A DNA stretch of 40,301 bases from Corallochytrium limacisporum (lineage: Eukaryota; Opisthokonta), in contig PDIP01000080.1 of the NCBI GenBank assembly GCA_002811645.1, positions 10,333 to 50,633 of the forward strand. Reading direction: 5' to 3'. The notes under the pieces were generated by a model that ran no database searches, had not been told where the DNA came from, and saw only the letters and a list, made by a program, of their open reading frames with translations. Shown here piece by piece: positions 1-10,440 of the stretch; position 1 is the first letter of the stretch, and each line of letters starts with the position of its first letter. Both the position numbers and the translations under genes were made by a program.

Positions 1-976
1 GAAATGGAGAAAAAATCAGAATCTCCCTCCTTATATTACGGTGCATGTTTTTAGGCAGATTCCTCCTTAACTTATGGGGCAGAGGTTGGTAGAAAATAGT
101 CCTCTTGTACGTATGGATAGGTACATGGCTTCAAAATGACTCGCTAACACAGTTACCGCAATGGACACAAATCAGTCATCATTCCTTAATGGTGCTAGTT
201 TGATTAGGAGGACCATTTGTGCCCACTTGACATTGTCATGAATGGGGAATTTATATCACACAAGACGCTCAATGAACCCCGGTGCGTCACCGCGATTGCT
301 GGGGGATCTCAACCCCAGTGATTCCACGGCAGGTTTCAAGACTCTCGTTGGGTGTTTTACTATTGTTCTTGGCCCCAGCAGGGAATACCTGGGGTGGAAG
401 TTGCAGAAAATAGCTACTTACTGAAGGCAGAGGGCTCAGGGGGAAGTACCTCAAGGCAGCCATATTTGGAAGAGCTACCTGTCCCTGACCACAAACAACC
501 TGGTGCGGATTTGAGTTGGTAGAGTGGTCTGGGATTGAATGCTCACGTAATTGTCAGACATTAGTGATTCGCAAGGGATGGAACCCTATCTGTGCAGATT
601 TTGACCTTGTGTTCTTTAGGCTTACAATACAGATACAACATGGATGGCAACTACGAGAAACAAATGGTGTGGCAACGAATTGAGAGATCGGACGCAGGTC
701 TCGAATGGACATGCTGCATTGCCAGGGAGTATAGTAATCGTGCATCGAAAAAAGCACACGACCCCATAAGTCTCAATGTTGGTTTTATCTTAGAATAATC
801 TTGAGACTCGTTTCTGCGAGCCCTCAGTTAGTCATGTTTTCCTTGACCTTAAAAACTTCTCAACAGTGAGTTGGCGATGTAAATACCAACAGCAATCAGT
901 AATGTCTAAATGTTTGTTTACCTATTACGTTGGTATGTGGTTTCCGACTCTTTCAGTAGCCTTGTATTAAATCGGG
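1..976. other. Intergenic, no gene recognised
   Basis: I see no convincing coding sequence here. The short open frames (up to 68 codons) have no domain, signal peptide or membrane segment. If the gene at 977 has an upstream exon it would lie here, but I could not identify one. Confidence 0.5.
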
Positions 977-1330
977 ATGGCCACTGCTTCCCCTGCCTGC
1001 CAGAATCCTCAAACGTGCAACGTTGCTACTGATTGCTGTGACGACCCACAATACCTCGTGACCTGCGAACAGAAACAACAAGGTACATGTCTGTCACATA
1101 ATGTCAACGTTAATAGGATTAACGATCAATGCAATGATCACAGCGACTGTTTCTCACACCGGTGCCAGAATGGCTTCTGCGCTCCCAACCTCGATAATGA
1201 GGAAGTCCGTGACGACGGCGAAGATTGCAGCTGGGACTACAATTGCAAGGGAGGCTGCTGTGCACCAGGTCCAGGCAACTTCGGCGTGTGCAAAGACCGT
1301 GCCCCCTCTGACGATCCCCCAAATTGGTAG
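977..1330 (+). CDS. Small cysteine-rich protein with knottin-like Cys repeats
   Basis: The 117-aa product has 15 cysteines, at residues 8, 14, 20, 21, 30, 38, 52, 58, 63, 68, 84, 90, 94, 95 and 105. They form three clusters. The middle one (residues 52-68) has spacing C-x5-C-x4-C-x4-C, like small disulfide-knotted extracellular modules. The last (84-105) contains a GGCC element. Such density normally means an oxidised, secreted protein, yet no signal peptide follows the ATG. An in-frame TAA at 968-970 rules out simple upstream extension. A pyrimidine-rich stretch ending in CAG (about 983-1005) looks like a 3' splice site, so the true N-terminus, with a signal peptide, may sit on an upstream exon. 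The odd cysteine count fits either a truncated model or a free or intermolecular Cys. The family is not recognised and the function is unknown. Confidence 0.6.
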   Translation: MATASPACQNPQTCNVATDCCDDPQYLVTCEQKQQGTCLSHNVNVNRINDQCNDHSDCFSHRCQNGFCAPNLDNEEVRDDGEDCSWDYNCKGGCCAPGPGNFGVCKDRAPSDDPPNW

Positions 1331-2667
1331 AAGGTTTGAGGCAGTGCAATCCACCGTTGTATGGGTTTAAAACCCTTGCACCCGACTAGATTCTGCCAAT
1401 GTTTCGGCTGAAATGCATGTTCATTGTTTAGTATATGTAACACAGCTTGAAGAGCACGGCTTGCAAGTTGTTTTTTGACCCCATCGTGGAGCCTAAGCGC
1501 GTCATGTTAATTAGACTGTTGGCCCGCATCTACGTACCATATACGAACTCGCCCTTTCTGGGTTAATATTAATCAATATAATTTCTAAGATACCTTTTAC
1601 GGAAATTTCAAACCCGAGCCACAGCGAGAGGCCATTCCCCCCCCCCCTGCGTCCCGTTTCTCAAAGTTTTTGCCTCATTCATCCATAGTTTTAATATTGA
1701 ATTCGCCGCTATTGCTTGGGACTTCCTGTGTGTGAGTTGGGTGCGGCGGTCACTCACTTTCTCTTCTCTGTCTCTCTCCCCTATCCACGCGCGCCCGCTT
1801 TTGCAAGTCCCCCTCCCGGGTTTCCGTGCCTGCTTCGCCCTTTTCCCGCCTCCCCCGTCGCTACGTGTGTGTGTGCTGTGTGTTCTTGGTTCAGTGCAAA
1901 AGCCCCACACGCAAAGAACAAAGAAACAAAGAAAGGAAAAGTGGGGGAGGGAAGACACGATAAGCACCCGGAGAGGGCTGCCCAAACCAACCGCCAAACG
2001 AGCCCAAACCCCATAGAAATTGGCCTGCCCCGCGGGAGAGGGGAGTTTGGTTGGCAAGTCGTTCGTTTATGGGGGGTGGGCCTTGAATGCTGCACCGTTG
2101 CTAAAAAATTTAGGGTCAATGATTTCAATCTCTGTTTTCTTTCGGTTTTTTTTGGTCGTTTCCCTTTTTCTTTTGCCTGCTTTGTTCGCGTGTCCCTTCC
2201 CCTCCCCCTTTGCTCTCCCTCGCTGAGAAGGCAGGCAGCCGGGGCCTTCTTGCCTTGCTTTGGGCAGCGAGCTTGCTCAGGCATACCCTGCCGCTTTCCC
2301 TATTGTGGGTAGATATTTTTAATGGGAAAATGCCAGTGGGCTGGCTGTGGTGAAGAAGAGAGCTGCATGACCCGCCGGGAGGACTTGAAGCAAGGCGGAA
2401 GACTGGACAATGTGATTTGCTTCGGGATATCTATCCTTTGGGTGAGGTCACGGATGTATACTAGAGAAGATTTCCGATGTTCGGAAGCGGAAGGGTAGAT
2501 CATGAAGCCCGGCTTGTGATGAAAGTGAGCTTAATTCCCCGGTCATCGTGCAAACAGCAGATCTCGCTTTAGCTGGTAAAATAGACAGTGCTTTGTTCAA
2601 CTCGATAGACTTCCGGAAGAGGCAAATGCAAAGCTGGTCAAAGTAACAACGGTTTCGAATCACAAGT
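1331..2667. other. Intergenic, low-complexity pyrimidine/purine-rich DNA
   Basis: There is no supported gene. A C11 run lies at 1637-1647. From about 1740 to 2290 the plus strand is strongly pyrimidine-biased (CT, TC and CCCTCC blocks), apart from a purine-rich block around 1915-1975. Overlapping open frames on both strands here (up to 198 codons) are rich in Pro, Ser, Phe and Arg and look like a result of composition. About 350 nt upstream of 2668 the DNA becomes ordinary again; this part should hold the promoter of the next gene, but no TATA element is obvious. Confidence 0.5.
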
Positions 2668-4764
2668 ATGAACAACAAACAGAACGAACAGACTTACTCC
2701 GAAGTGCTCCCCGACTTACGAGACAGTATCCCTTCTCATTTGAGGGATAGCGGGGCTTCTTTGGTGTCCGCGCACAGCAATGAACAGCTAGTTGCAGAAG
2801 ATGATCTTCCTCGTGCTCGTCTTCCCGGGTCTGGCTTGGACGGGTTGGTCCATCCGGTAGACAGCAACCCGGCGAGTTACATCGCATCCAGTCAAAATAG
2901 GTCTGTTGGCAGCGGTGGTAGTATAGGAACCTCTTCATTGAACAGAGTCAGCTATACTGAAACGTCCCAGCGATCGACGGGTCAGTCTCAAAGCTTTCAT
3001 AAGAAAGGAAGCGAGTGCACAATGTCTGTCAATGACTACGAAGACTTTGAAGAAGAAGATATTGTCAAGGAATCAGTGATAGAACCGCTATTGAAGAAGG
3101 AGAATGCAAAGACTACCCGTGACAATGAACAGTTTGGCAAGCATGCCGCTTTCTCAGTAATCGCTCAACCTCTGCTCTTCATACCCATCCTTGCTGCTTT
3201 GGTGGTGGCTGCTGTGTCCCCATTTGTCAACAAGCACATGAACGACATGGTTGACCAGGTCCTTGCGGGCAGCATTAACTCATATTTTGCCGACGTTGAG
3301 TTGGAGGTGATCAGCTTCTCTCAGAGCCAAGTGAACCTGAAAGCCGGGTTCGAAATCTTGCATGGTGGAAAGACTTTGGAATTCCACCGCCAGGCCGGAT
3401 CCTCTGTGGAGCTTTTGGACGGTCACATTTCCATCGCAAGTTTTGGCCCGCTCAAGAATGAGGAGTGGTCCGTCGTCGATAGTCTGGATGTCACCGGTAC
3501 TGGACCCACTGGCACCAACAACGTGACCATCCCCCTGAAGTTCTTTGACCGCGGGCAGGACGAGAGCCAGGTTGACAGCGACGTTGCTCGGCCTTTTTGG
3601 CACCTGCTCTTTAGTTCTCGCCAGACCCGCAGCTGGGACGTGGCCTCTGTGATTGACTATAAGCTTTCTATGGATGATGGCACCGAGGTCGCTGTCATGG
3701 GCGAATACCACTTGACTGCCCTGCCCATGCAGGGGTTTGGTGATATGTCCGCTGACCTTGCCATTTCCAGCCTCATCCTAGACGGCGATGGTCAGATCAC
3801 TCTGACAGGTGTACTGACCGGTAAAACCCGCTCCAATACTCGCGTTAACATCGACGCCGACGCTCCCATCGCTCTGTGCTATTCTGAGACCATGGCGGGG
3901 ATGCGCTCTGGTGTAGTGGTCTACGATGATAGTGACGGGCTACAGAACCAGGATACACTGGAGGCTTGTGTTCCGATCACCATGCCCGAAGGCTTCATCA
4001 TGTCCCAGTCCATTTTTGATGGCCGTCCTTTCACTGTCACCGGGCTGAGCATCAGCTCTCGCATTCTTGGTTGTCTCTTGTCCCCCATCGCTGACGTTGG
4101 CGGGTCGTGCAAGCTGGAGCTCCGTCCAGTACCAGGCAACGTGAATCAGCAGACCATCCTCGAAGAGACGTTTGTGGTTCCCATCCACCGGTCTAAGGCC
4201 GCCCCTGTCTTTGAAATTGAACTGCCGGTCATCGATATCACCGCCGGTACCCAGTCCGCAGGCCGTTTTGGTGCTGTTAGCAGTGCAGTGATCAACATCA
4301 GGTCCACTTTGAAGAGTATCGAGACTTTGTCCAACCGACAGATCGAGCGCCTGTCAGTCCAACCTTCACTGTCTACAATTGACCCTATGTACGATAGCTT
4401 CCGTTTCTCTGTCACCGACGACGAGGCTCTGACAAAGCGCAATTGCTACTTTGATGGTTCCCAGGCTATCCAACCAGTTGCTCTACACTACCAACTAAAC
4501 AGCAATTTGCTGCCCTCTGGATCCGTGGAGTACACTCCCAGTGCAATCAACGAAGACTCTTGCGCTCGCATGCTCTATCCCGCCATGTGCTGCCGAGCCC
4601 AACAACTGGGCCGCTCCAGTGTCATTCTGGACATTCTCATGGGCATGAAGTTCAAAGGTATTGATCAAGAGCTCGCTTCCGAACAGCCGAGCATGCGTGT
4701 TGCATGTAATATTGAGGACTTCGATGTCAACAGTGCCTGTAGCCAGTTTGACTTTGGACAGTGA
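2668..4764 (+). CDS. Type II membrane protein with large ectodomain, member 1 of a three-paralogue family
   Basis: The 698-aa protein has a Ser- and acid-rich cytosolic N-tail (residues 1-158, with an acidic DYEDFEEED patch near 123-131). One hydrophobic span follows at about 161-186, then a roughly 510-aa extracellular or lumenal, beta-rich domain. No long hydrophobic stretch occurs near the start, so type II topology is favoured. Near the C-terminus C632-x8-C641-C642 is followed by C680-x10-C691. The same cysteine frame occurs in the products at 8686-10440 and 14068-17946, so I treat the three as paralogues. The alternating short hydrophobic strands recall LEA-2/DUF3712-like beta-sandwich repeats, but this is by eye only. 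The gene converges on the intact GT2 synthase gene (319 nt between stops). A structural or scaffolding role at a glucan synthase is inferred from the cluster. The ATG is the first in frame of an uninterrupted ORF. Confidence 0.85.
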   Translation: MNNKQNEQTYSEVLPDLRDSIPSHLRDSGASLVSAHSNEQLVAEDDLPRARLPGSGLDGLVHPVDSNPASYIASSQNRSVGSGGSIGTSSLNRVSYTETSQRSTGQSQSFHKKGSECTMSVNDYEDFEEEDIVKESVIEPLLKKENAKTTRDNEQFGKHAAFSVIAQPLLFIPILAALVVAAVSPFVNKHMNDMVDQVLAGSINSYFADVELEVISFSQSQVNLKAGFEILHGGKTLEFHRQAGSSVELLDGHISIASFGPLKNEEWSVVDSLDVTGTGPTGTNNVTIPLKFFDRGQDESQVDSDVARPFWHLLFSSRQTRSWDVASVIDYKLSMDDGTEVAVMGEYHLTALPMQGFGDMSADLAISSLILDGDGQITLTGVLTGKTRSNTRVNIDADAPIALCYSETMAGMRSGVVVYDDSDGLQNQDTLEACVPITMPEGFIMSQSIFDGRPFTVTGLSISSRILGCLLSPIADVGGSCKLELRPVPGNVNQQTILEETFVVPIHRSKAAPVFEIELPVIDITAGTQSAGRFGAVSSAVINIRSTLKSIETLSNRQIERLSVQPSLSTIDPMYDSFRFSVTDDEALTKRNCYFDGSQAIQPVALHYQLNSNLLPSGSVEYTPSAINEDSCARMLYPAMCCRAQQLGRSSVILDILMGMKFKGIDQELASEQPSMRVACNIEDFDVNSACSQFDFGQ

Positions 4765-5083
4765 ACTTTACCGACAACAAACCAATTGCATATCATTTTC
4801 ATCGCATACAACAACTATTTCTTTGCAGACCAAATTTTATTGTGCATGTACCACAGTGTAAGAACTCGTTGAATAGAACCAAAGGTTTGGGAAAAGTAAG
4901 ATTGTGAAGAACCATGTGGTGCTAGCACTAAATCACACAACTTCTGGTCTTAGGTCGAGCCACTCAATTGTTCTGAATACTGACTGATGGTATGCTTTTA
5001 CATGTAGTTCTATGAAGATGTTATAAGTATACAGATCATTTCGGTTCCTGAAAATACGTTCGCGCTATATGTGACTTATCCAC
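4765..5083. other. Convergent intergenic region
   Basis: This is the shared 3' flank of the 698-aa gene (+) and the GT2 gene (-). It is moderately AT-rich and presumably holds both 3' UTRs and polyadenylation sites. I see no gene and no distinct hairpin. Confidence 0.5.
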
Positions 5084-7114
5084 TTACACGTATAGGCTTT
5101 CACGATACACCTCAATGGCAAAATACACTGCCAATACTGGTGACATCAGTTTGAACACTGTAGACATGACATGGAAGAAGGTAACCCAGTGAGGGGAGGG
5201 ATGGAACACATCAATGGGATGGAACGCCCAGTAGACGAAGCATAAATGGTTGAAGATGAAGTAGAAGGCTGTGGAGATAGAGAAGGCGATGAAGATGCGA
5301 CCTCCAATGATGGGCTCTCCAAAGGCATCTGTCAGGTTGAACGGATAGACCAGCCCCCAGATGATAGAGAAAAACAGGAGAACAATGATAGCCATATTGT
5401 ATCGGATGCGGCGCAGTGACTTGTACAGCTCCTGTCGCAGCATCGCCTTGTCATCTTTGTCATCTGCTGATTTACGAGTGACCTTGAATGTTAGGTTACC
5501 ACCGAGCAAAGCCATGACACAGTTCTTCATGATGTAGTACTGAAAACCAATAGAGAACATTTGGGAGGATGCGTAAGATCTCGACAGACCAGAGTGTACC
5601 ACTGTCTCATACAGGAGACCAGATCCCAAGTAGACTAGCAAAATGACCAAGAAGTCAATGTAGTTTACCAGATTCAGGGGTACGTAGTGCCCAATCAGGA
5701 ACACAGGGATGGACAGCGTGAAGAACAGAGACAGCCATGCCGTGGAGTAATTCACAAATACAGCAATATAGGCCATGCGTGCCCAGAAGGGCAGACCCTT
5801 AACCCACAAGGGGCAATCCTTAGAAAAGAAGATCTGGTAGGAACCTTTACACCAGCGAGAACGTTGACGGAAGGTATCGGCAAGGGTGGTGGGAGAATAT
5901 CCTGTGGCCAGATACTCGCTTACGTACATACATTTGTATCCAGCGGCCTCCATAAGCATGGACAAGTAGCAATCCTCAGTAACAGAGCCAGTAGGGAATC
6001 CACCAACAGATTCGAAAGCGGCACGGGAAGCAACAAAGTTGGTACCAATGCAAGGCGTGGCGCCAATGCCATCTCGTCCGGGAATCAACAACTCGAAGAA
6101 GGTTTGGGCGATAAGATCTATGGGGTCCTCCGAGGGGTCAATGTTGCCATAGAATTGAGGAGTCTGCACAAAGCCAACAGTAGGATCAAAGTCCAGTTTC
6201 ATGGTCTCATCATTGTAGCGGTAAAAGTAGGGTACAGTTTTCTGCAAGAAGTGACGACTTGGAATGAAATCGGCGTCCAAAATCAGCAGCAGATCAGAGT
6301 CAGTGAGTTCCACAGCGTTATTAATGTTTCCAGCCTTGGCGTGCTTCTTGATGTTACGGTTGATGTAGAAGATGTTAGGGTAGAAGTCCTTCAGACTTTG
6401 TACCCACTGATAGACATTCTTGCGACGGCTATCGTCACAGATGAAAATATTAATGTGCTCCTGCGGGTAATCCATGCACATGGCACCGCGCAGAGTCTGC
6501 TCCAAAATTTCGATGCTTTCGTTGTAGGTCGGGATCATGACAGCGACGGTGGGATAGTCCTCCACGGAAAGCTTGGGAGTGCACTCCTTCAGAGGCACAC
6601 ACTCACGCTTGATGGGTTTCATACGCTCCAACCAACCAAAGAAGAAGGAGGAAACTGACAGAACCTCGGCGAGGTAGAAAATAATCTGGTATACATACAC
6701 ACCATATGAGACATCACTCCCACCAATAGTGAACACGCCCCGGTAAATGAGGTAAGCCAAGGCGCAGCAGACGTGAATTACAGCCGTAATGTTGGCCAGA
6801 ATAGTCTGGCCGCTATTCATTGGAGTGGACCAGTGAGGATCGACATTCATCTGCGGTGCCTTGTTCAGGAACGCTTCAAAGTTATGAAGCTCAGACTTCA
6901 GCATTTGGTCCTTTCTCGATTGGCGTGCCTTTAGGTTACCCACAGGATTCACATTGCGCTTCTGCATACACATGATGTTGATCTCCTCCTTAAGTTGGTC
7001 CACATCTTGCTCCGCAGCCTCTGCGCTGGTGATACTTACGCCGTCGGAGGCATTCGAGCTGAGGAGCCCAACGGCAGCATCGTCCTCGGGTTCTTTCGTT
7101 GAGAACCAACCCAT
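5084..7114 (-). CDS. Cellulose-synthase-like family 2 glycosyltransferase, catalytically complete
   Basis: The 676-aa processive GT2 probably transfers glucose from UDP-glucose to a growing beta-1,4-glucan and extrudes it through its own membrane channel. An N-terminal cytosolic region (1-100) is followed by two spans (about 103-125 and 138-161). The cytosolic GT-A domain (about 185-430) carries D227-D228, DAD 280-282, QTP 317-319, TED 379-381 and QRSRW 417-421. Further membrane segments follow at about 446-475, 486-503, 572-592, 605-630 and 643-667. FKVTRK (543-548) matches the FxVTxK gating loop of bacterial BcsA-type synthases. No RING domain or plant-specific insert is seen, so it is closer to the bacterial/algal form than to land-plant CesA. 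It lies between two ectodomain genes, converging on one and diverging from the other (1571 nt). Cellulose is the most likely product; another beta-glucan or mannan cannot be excluded. Confidence 0.93.
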   Translation of the reverse strand: MGWFSTKEPEDDAAVGLLSSNASDGVSITSAEAAEQDVDQLKEEINIMCMQKRNVNPVGNLKARQSRKDQMLKSELHNFEAFLNKAPQMNVDPHWSTPMNSGQTILANITAVIHVCCALAYLIYRGVFTIGGSDVSYGVYVYQIIFYLAEVLSVSSFFFGWLERMKPIKRECVPLKECTPKLSVEDYPTVAVMIPTYNESIEILEQTLRGAMCMDYPQEHINIFICDDSRRKNVYQWVQSLKDFYPNIFYINRNIKKHAKAGNINNAVELTDSDLLLILDADFIPSRHFLQKTVPYFYRYNDETMKLDFDPTVGFVQTPQFYGNIDPSEDPIDLIAQTFFELLIPGRDGIGATPCIGTNFVASRAAFESVGGFPTGSVTEDCYLSMLMEAAGYKCMYVSEYLATGYSPTTLADTFRQRSRWCKGSYQIFFSKDCPLWVKGLPFWARMAYIAVFVNYSTAWLSLFFTLSIPVFLIGHYVPLNLVNYIDFLVILLVYLGSGLLYETVVHSGLSRSYASSQMFSIGFQYYIMKNCVMALLGGNLTFKVTRKSADDKDDKAMLRQELYKSLRRIRYNMAIIVLLFFSIIWGLVYPFNLTDAFGEPIIGGRIFIAFSISTAFYFIFNHLCFVYWAFHPIDVFHPSPHWVTFFHVMSTVFKLMSPVLAVYFAIEVYRESLYV

Positions 7115-8685
7115 GGCAAAGGGAGTCCGTTGTGGAGTAGTGCAGCTGCCTTACAAAAGAGCACGACCAGTCTATTTTGTACTAGAACTTTCAACCATTA
7201 ATGTTTGATCGAGTCAGATTTCAACCAGACGACTTGTCCTGTGTGGGTTTCCATGTGCAATACTGATCTATCCTTCTCACTGTTGAGTACCTGATCGGTT
7301 GTGTTGCACTTGACACACACAGACAATCGCCGTCTGCGGCACCCAGATCCAACTGGGCGAGTAAGGATCGGAGAGGGACAGTGGGACAAAAGGGTGGAAA
7401 GGGGGGAAAATTGAATCTTGGGCAGATACGGGTATGAGCAGAGCCGCACTTGCTGTGGCTTCGGCTGTCTTAGGGGACAAGAGTCCGAAGGACTTTGTGT
7501 CCCCTGCGTTCGCAGGTGCAGAATAAAACATGGAGGCAATACACCAGATCCCTTCGCTTTAATCATCTGCCATGCTTGGGATGAGGAAGCGGTATCTTTT
7601 CAGGCACCATAACGTACTGCAACCTCAAAAGGAAGACTGCGCTGCTTTATCACTTTTATTGGAGAACATCGACTTAAATTTGGATCGCACAAACTTGTAG
7701 TATTCCTCTGGTTCCTTCGACGGAAGGGCAGACAATGAGTTTCTTGTTGCTGCTGCAAACGAAATCTGTCTTAACTGCAACTTGAAACGAGCAAACCCAT
7801 AAATTGTCAACTCATTGTATCATCTGATTCACAAACTGTAGAAGTGAGCCAAGAAAACCAGGAAAGTTATGCACGGCATAAATTGACAAGTGACTTAATT
7901 GGGAATCTGAACAATACACTCAGCAAGATTTGGGGGGGGGGGGAATGGGCACCAGAACCCTACCGAACGAAAACACAGGGAAAGCAAAAGAACCTTTCGA
8001 GGTATCTCCCGGATGATTACGTAACGATGCATTCTTCCCGTTCTTTGCCATTCTCCATGACGTTCTCACTCTAGCGAGCTGATGTGCCCGTCGGGTCGCA
8101 GGGCGCCTTTCCCTCCATAGCTTGGCACTTGCGCTAAAACACCCAAGGCAGGTAACGGACACAAATTGATCAATATTCTAACATTCCCGAAGGGGAAAGG
8201 CGGGTGGATGGATGCCCCGTGGAGAGGGCCCTTCAAGGCGCTCCAACCAAGAAAAAAATCCCATACATTCTGGGTATCCGGGCAATTGCAGAGGATTCTT
8301 TCAACCGCGGACTGTGTGCTGGCGGCGGAGAAAAGCTGAAACTGGGAAATGGCGGAAGGCGGTTGCCTTGCTGTGAGGGAACGCCAGTGGACGAAGATAC
8401 AAACGCGGCAGAATGAGTGAGGAAACCTAAATGTGCATCTTCTGTGGTGTACCTTTGGACGTTGGGAGACACATGGAAGAATGAAGTGGAGAATACGGAC
8501 AAGTTGCCGAAGTATAACATGTGAAAAACTTCCTAGACCGACTTTTGCCGGTTGTCGGCAAGGTACGTGAAGATCTATTGCGGAACTTGTCCCTACTTAC
8601 CTTGATCAGATTACATAAGACAAGGTTTATAGTTCAAATTTACAGTAGTCTTGGCAGATAAAAACATTCTGGGATTGCTTTCACT
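7115..8685. other. Divergent intergenic region between GT2 and the 584-aa gene
   Basis: This region should contain the promoters of two divergently transcribed cluster genes. A G12 tract lies at 7932-7943. On the minus strand a short open stretch at 7625-7745 encodes a charged, protein-like C-terminus (ending in AAQSSF) and is preceded by pyrimidine-CAG acceptor-like sequence. It could be a terminal exon, but no partner exon was found. The 14-mer at 8169-8182 recurs at 13499-13512, and 13 of its bases recur at 19910-19923. No clear TATA element was found for either flanking gene. Confidence 0.45.
7932..7943 (+). repeat. Homopolymer G12 tract
   Basis: An uninterrupted run of 12 G, one of about ten G or C runs of 11-16 nt in the window, all between genes. 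Confidence 0.95.
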
Positions 8686-10440
8686 ATGTCTAAGTTGTGC
8701 GAACCGCGGGAAGATGAAGTGAGTGAGCTCGGCTTCGTCCACGAACGAGACGACTCGGTCATTGCCGGTTTCATAGGTCACAATATCAACTGGGAGCAAG
8801 TTCAAAAGAAAAAGGAAGCAGCAGCTGGGTTCAACTATGGTTACTTCCGCCACGTTGTAAGCCAGCTCTTTGGGGCGAGTACCTACATCTTTGTGACTCT
8901 GATCACGATCTTTACTCCTGTTGCCTGGGTCATTATTTCTCAGTACCTGGCCCAGGTCAATGTGAGTACGCAGTCCTGGTCGTTTGACGAGGTGTCTATC
9001 AGCCGAATCAACGACACTCACTATCACTTCTCCTCCAATCTGCGCCTTACCGGTGCCTCTTACTTTGAATTCTCCTATCCCACTTCAAATGTGTCCCTCC
9101 TGATAAGCGAGGAAGATGGCCAGGATGTCCTTGGCTTTATCGAAATTCCTGGCATGCAGGTCGACCGGGTACGTCCCTTTATCAAGCGAGTGGAGACCAT
9201 CCTGGTGGTCACAAACGGATCCAAAATGGAAGAGGAACTCCGTGCCGTGACCAGTGGCCAGGATGTCCAGTGGCACATCAATGGAGAGCTAAAGACCGTC
9301 ATCGATTTCTTCATCAGCTTGCGCACCTTTGTCAGTCTGCACTCGCCCGTCTCCGTCCCTTCCATATGTTATGACAAGATTTTGGCTAGCGATGTGGAAA
9401 TTACCCAGATTACCAACAATGGTATGGGGGGTTCTTGCACAGTGACATGGGATAACCTCTCCAACACGGCCCTGAAAAATGTCTACAAAACTTCTCAGAT
9501 GATTTTTGTTCCTGATGTTCAATTGTCTGGTAACAGCATTGCAAGCGAATCAATGCTCCTGACCTGTGATGCTATTGATATTGAGGCCTATCAAAGCGAT
9601 GCTAGAGGTGCCGCGACCTCTAATTGTACCTTCAATGTGGTACATACCAAAGAAGGTATGATCAGCAATGCATCTCAGGTGCTGGATCCTGAGATTAAGT
9701 ATGCACTGGCCGGTCGATTGCTAGAGAGGTTTATTCTACGCGGGGGTGTGAACGGCGTTCTGCGTGGCCCTCTTCCAGTACCCACAACCAATCTTTACGC
9801 TGACACTAACGATAGCCGCATTCCTGCCTTTGTGCCCATCATGGGACGCATGACTATGCAGATGGATAAAGTTCAGAAAGCTGAAACTGATGCAGATGTT
9901 GTCGCAGTTGCCGGAAAGAACAACCAAATCGTGTTGAACCCCTTAACTGGTACCGCAGAAATCACTCTCAGCGGTTCCACCATACTACAGAAGAACCCTG
10001 GCTTTGTAGTGTCCTCCACTTCTCTGCGTCTGGTCGACCACTCTGGCAGGAGAGGTGTCGCCTTTACAAGGACTGACAATGCCGGGACGACTATCCGTTG
10101 CCCGGCTCCTCCAGCGTACCTACATGTCGAGCCCACAGAGACACGCTCTTCCACCAATGTTCCTGTGGCTCTGTCTATTCAGAACCCTACCATTGGCATG
10201 GATGTCCCCGATGGATGCACGACTGCCTACCTCGATGCCATTTGCTGTAGTCTGCTGTCTCAACCTAGCATGACAGGGCAATTGGCCATTGAGTTCCAGG
10301 ACACTATCATCACACTGAACTACGACCCTACCAGCCAGGTGTCTATCAAATGCGAGACTGGTGCCAACTACAAGGCTGGTGTATGCAGAGGTTTTTCTCG
10401 GACCTGTGATGGTTTCATCGGAGAATACTGTGACGAGTAG
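8686..10440 (+). CDS. Type II membrane protein with Cys-rich ectodomain end, member 2 of the paralogue family
   Basis: The 584-aa protein has a 64-aa cytosolic N-tail ending in a basic and aromatic stretch, one membrane span at about 65-88, and a roughly 495-aa ectodomain with many N-x-S/T sites, consistent with passage through the secretory pathway. The ectodomain ends with C511-x8-C520-C521 and then C556-x10-C567-x6-C574-x7-C582. The 1292-aa protein has the equivalent frame (C-x8-CC, then C-x10-C-x7-C-x8-C), and the 698-aa protein has the first parts. Here the protein stops directly after the Cys module, where the 1292-aa paralogue continues into GH9. The gene diverges from the intact GT2 and lies upstream of, and parallel to, the second GT2. 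No enzymatic motif is recognised. I infer a non-catalytic partner of the glucan synthase. Confidence 0.85.
   Translation: MSKLCEPREDEVSELGFVHERDDSVIAGFIGHNINWEQVQKKKEAAAGFNYGYFRHVVSQLFGASTYIFVTLITIFTPVAWVIISQYLAQVNVSTQSWSFDEVSISRINDTHYHFSSNLRLTGASYFEFSYPTSNVSLLISEEDGQDVLGFIEIPGMQVDRVRPFIKRVETILVVTNGSKMEEELRAVTSGQDVQWHINGELKTVIDFFISLRTFVSLHSPVSVPSICYDKILASDVEITQITNNGMGGSCTVTWDNLSNTALKNVYKTSQMIFVPDVQLSGNSIASESMLLTCDAIDIEAYQSDARGAATSNCTFNVVHTKEGMISNASQVLDPEIKYALAGRLLERFILRGGVNGVLRGPLPVPTTNLYADTNDSRIPAFVPIMGRMTMQMDKVQKAETDADVVAVAGKNNQIVLNPLTGTAEITLSGSTILQKNPGFVVSSTSLRLVDHSGRRGVAFTRTDNAGTTIRCPAPPAYLHVEPTETRSSTNVPVALSIQNPTIGMDVPDGCTTAYLDAICCSLLSQPSMTGQLAIEFQDTIITLNYDPTSQVSIKCETGANYKAGVCRGFSRTCDGFIGEYCDE

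Noticed and set aside
1716-2312. 198-codon frame and opposing 149- and 167-codon frames
   Set aside because: Low-complexity pyrimidine-rich DNA opens several frames on both strands; the products are Pro, Ser, Phe and Arg rich without any motif.
5687-6658. 323-codon open frame antisense to the intact GT2 gene
   Set aside because: It lies wholly inside a well-supported gene and reads as a codon-bias shadow, without domain or membrane pattern.
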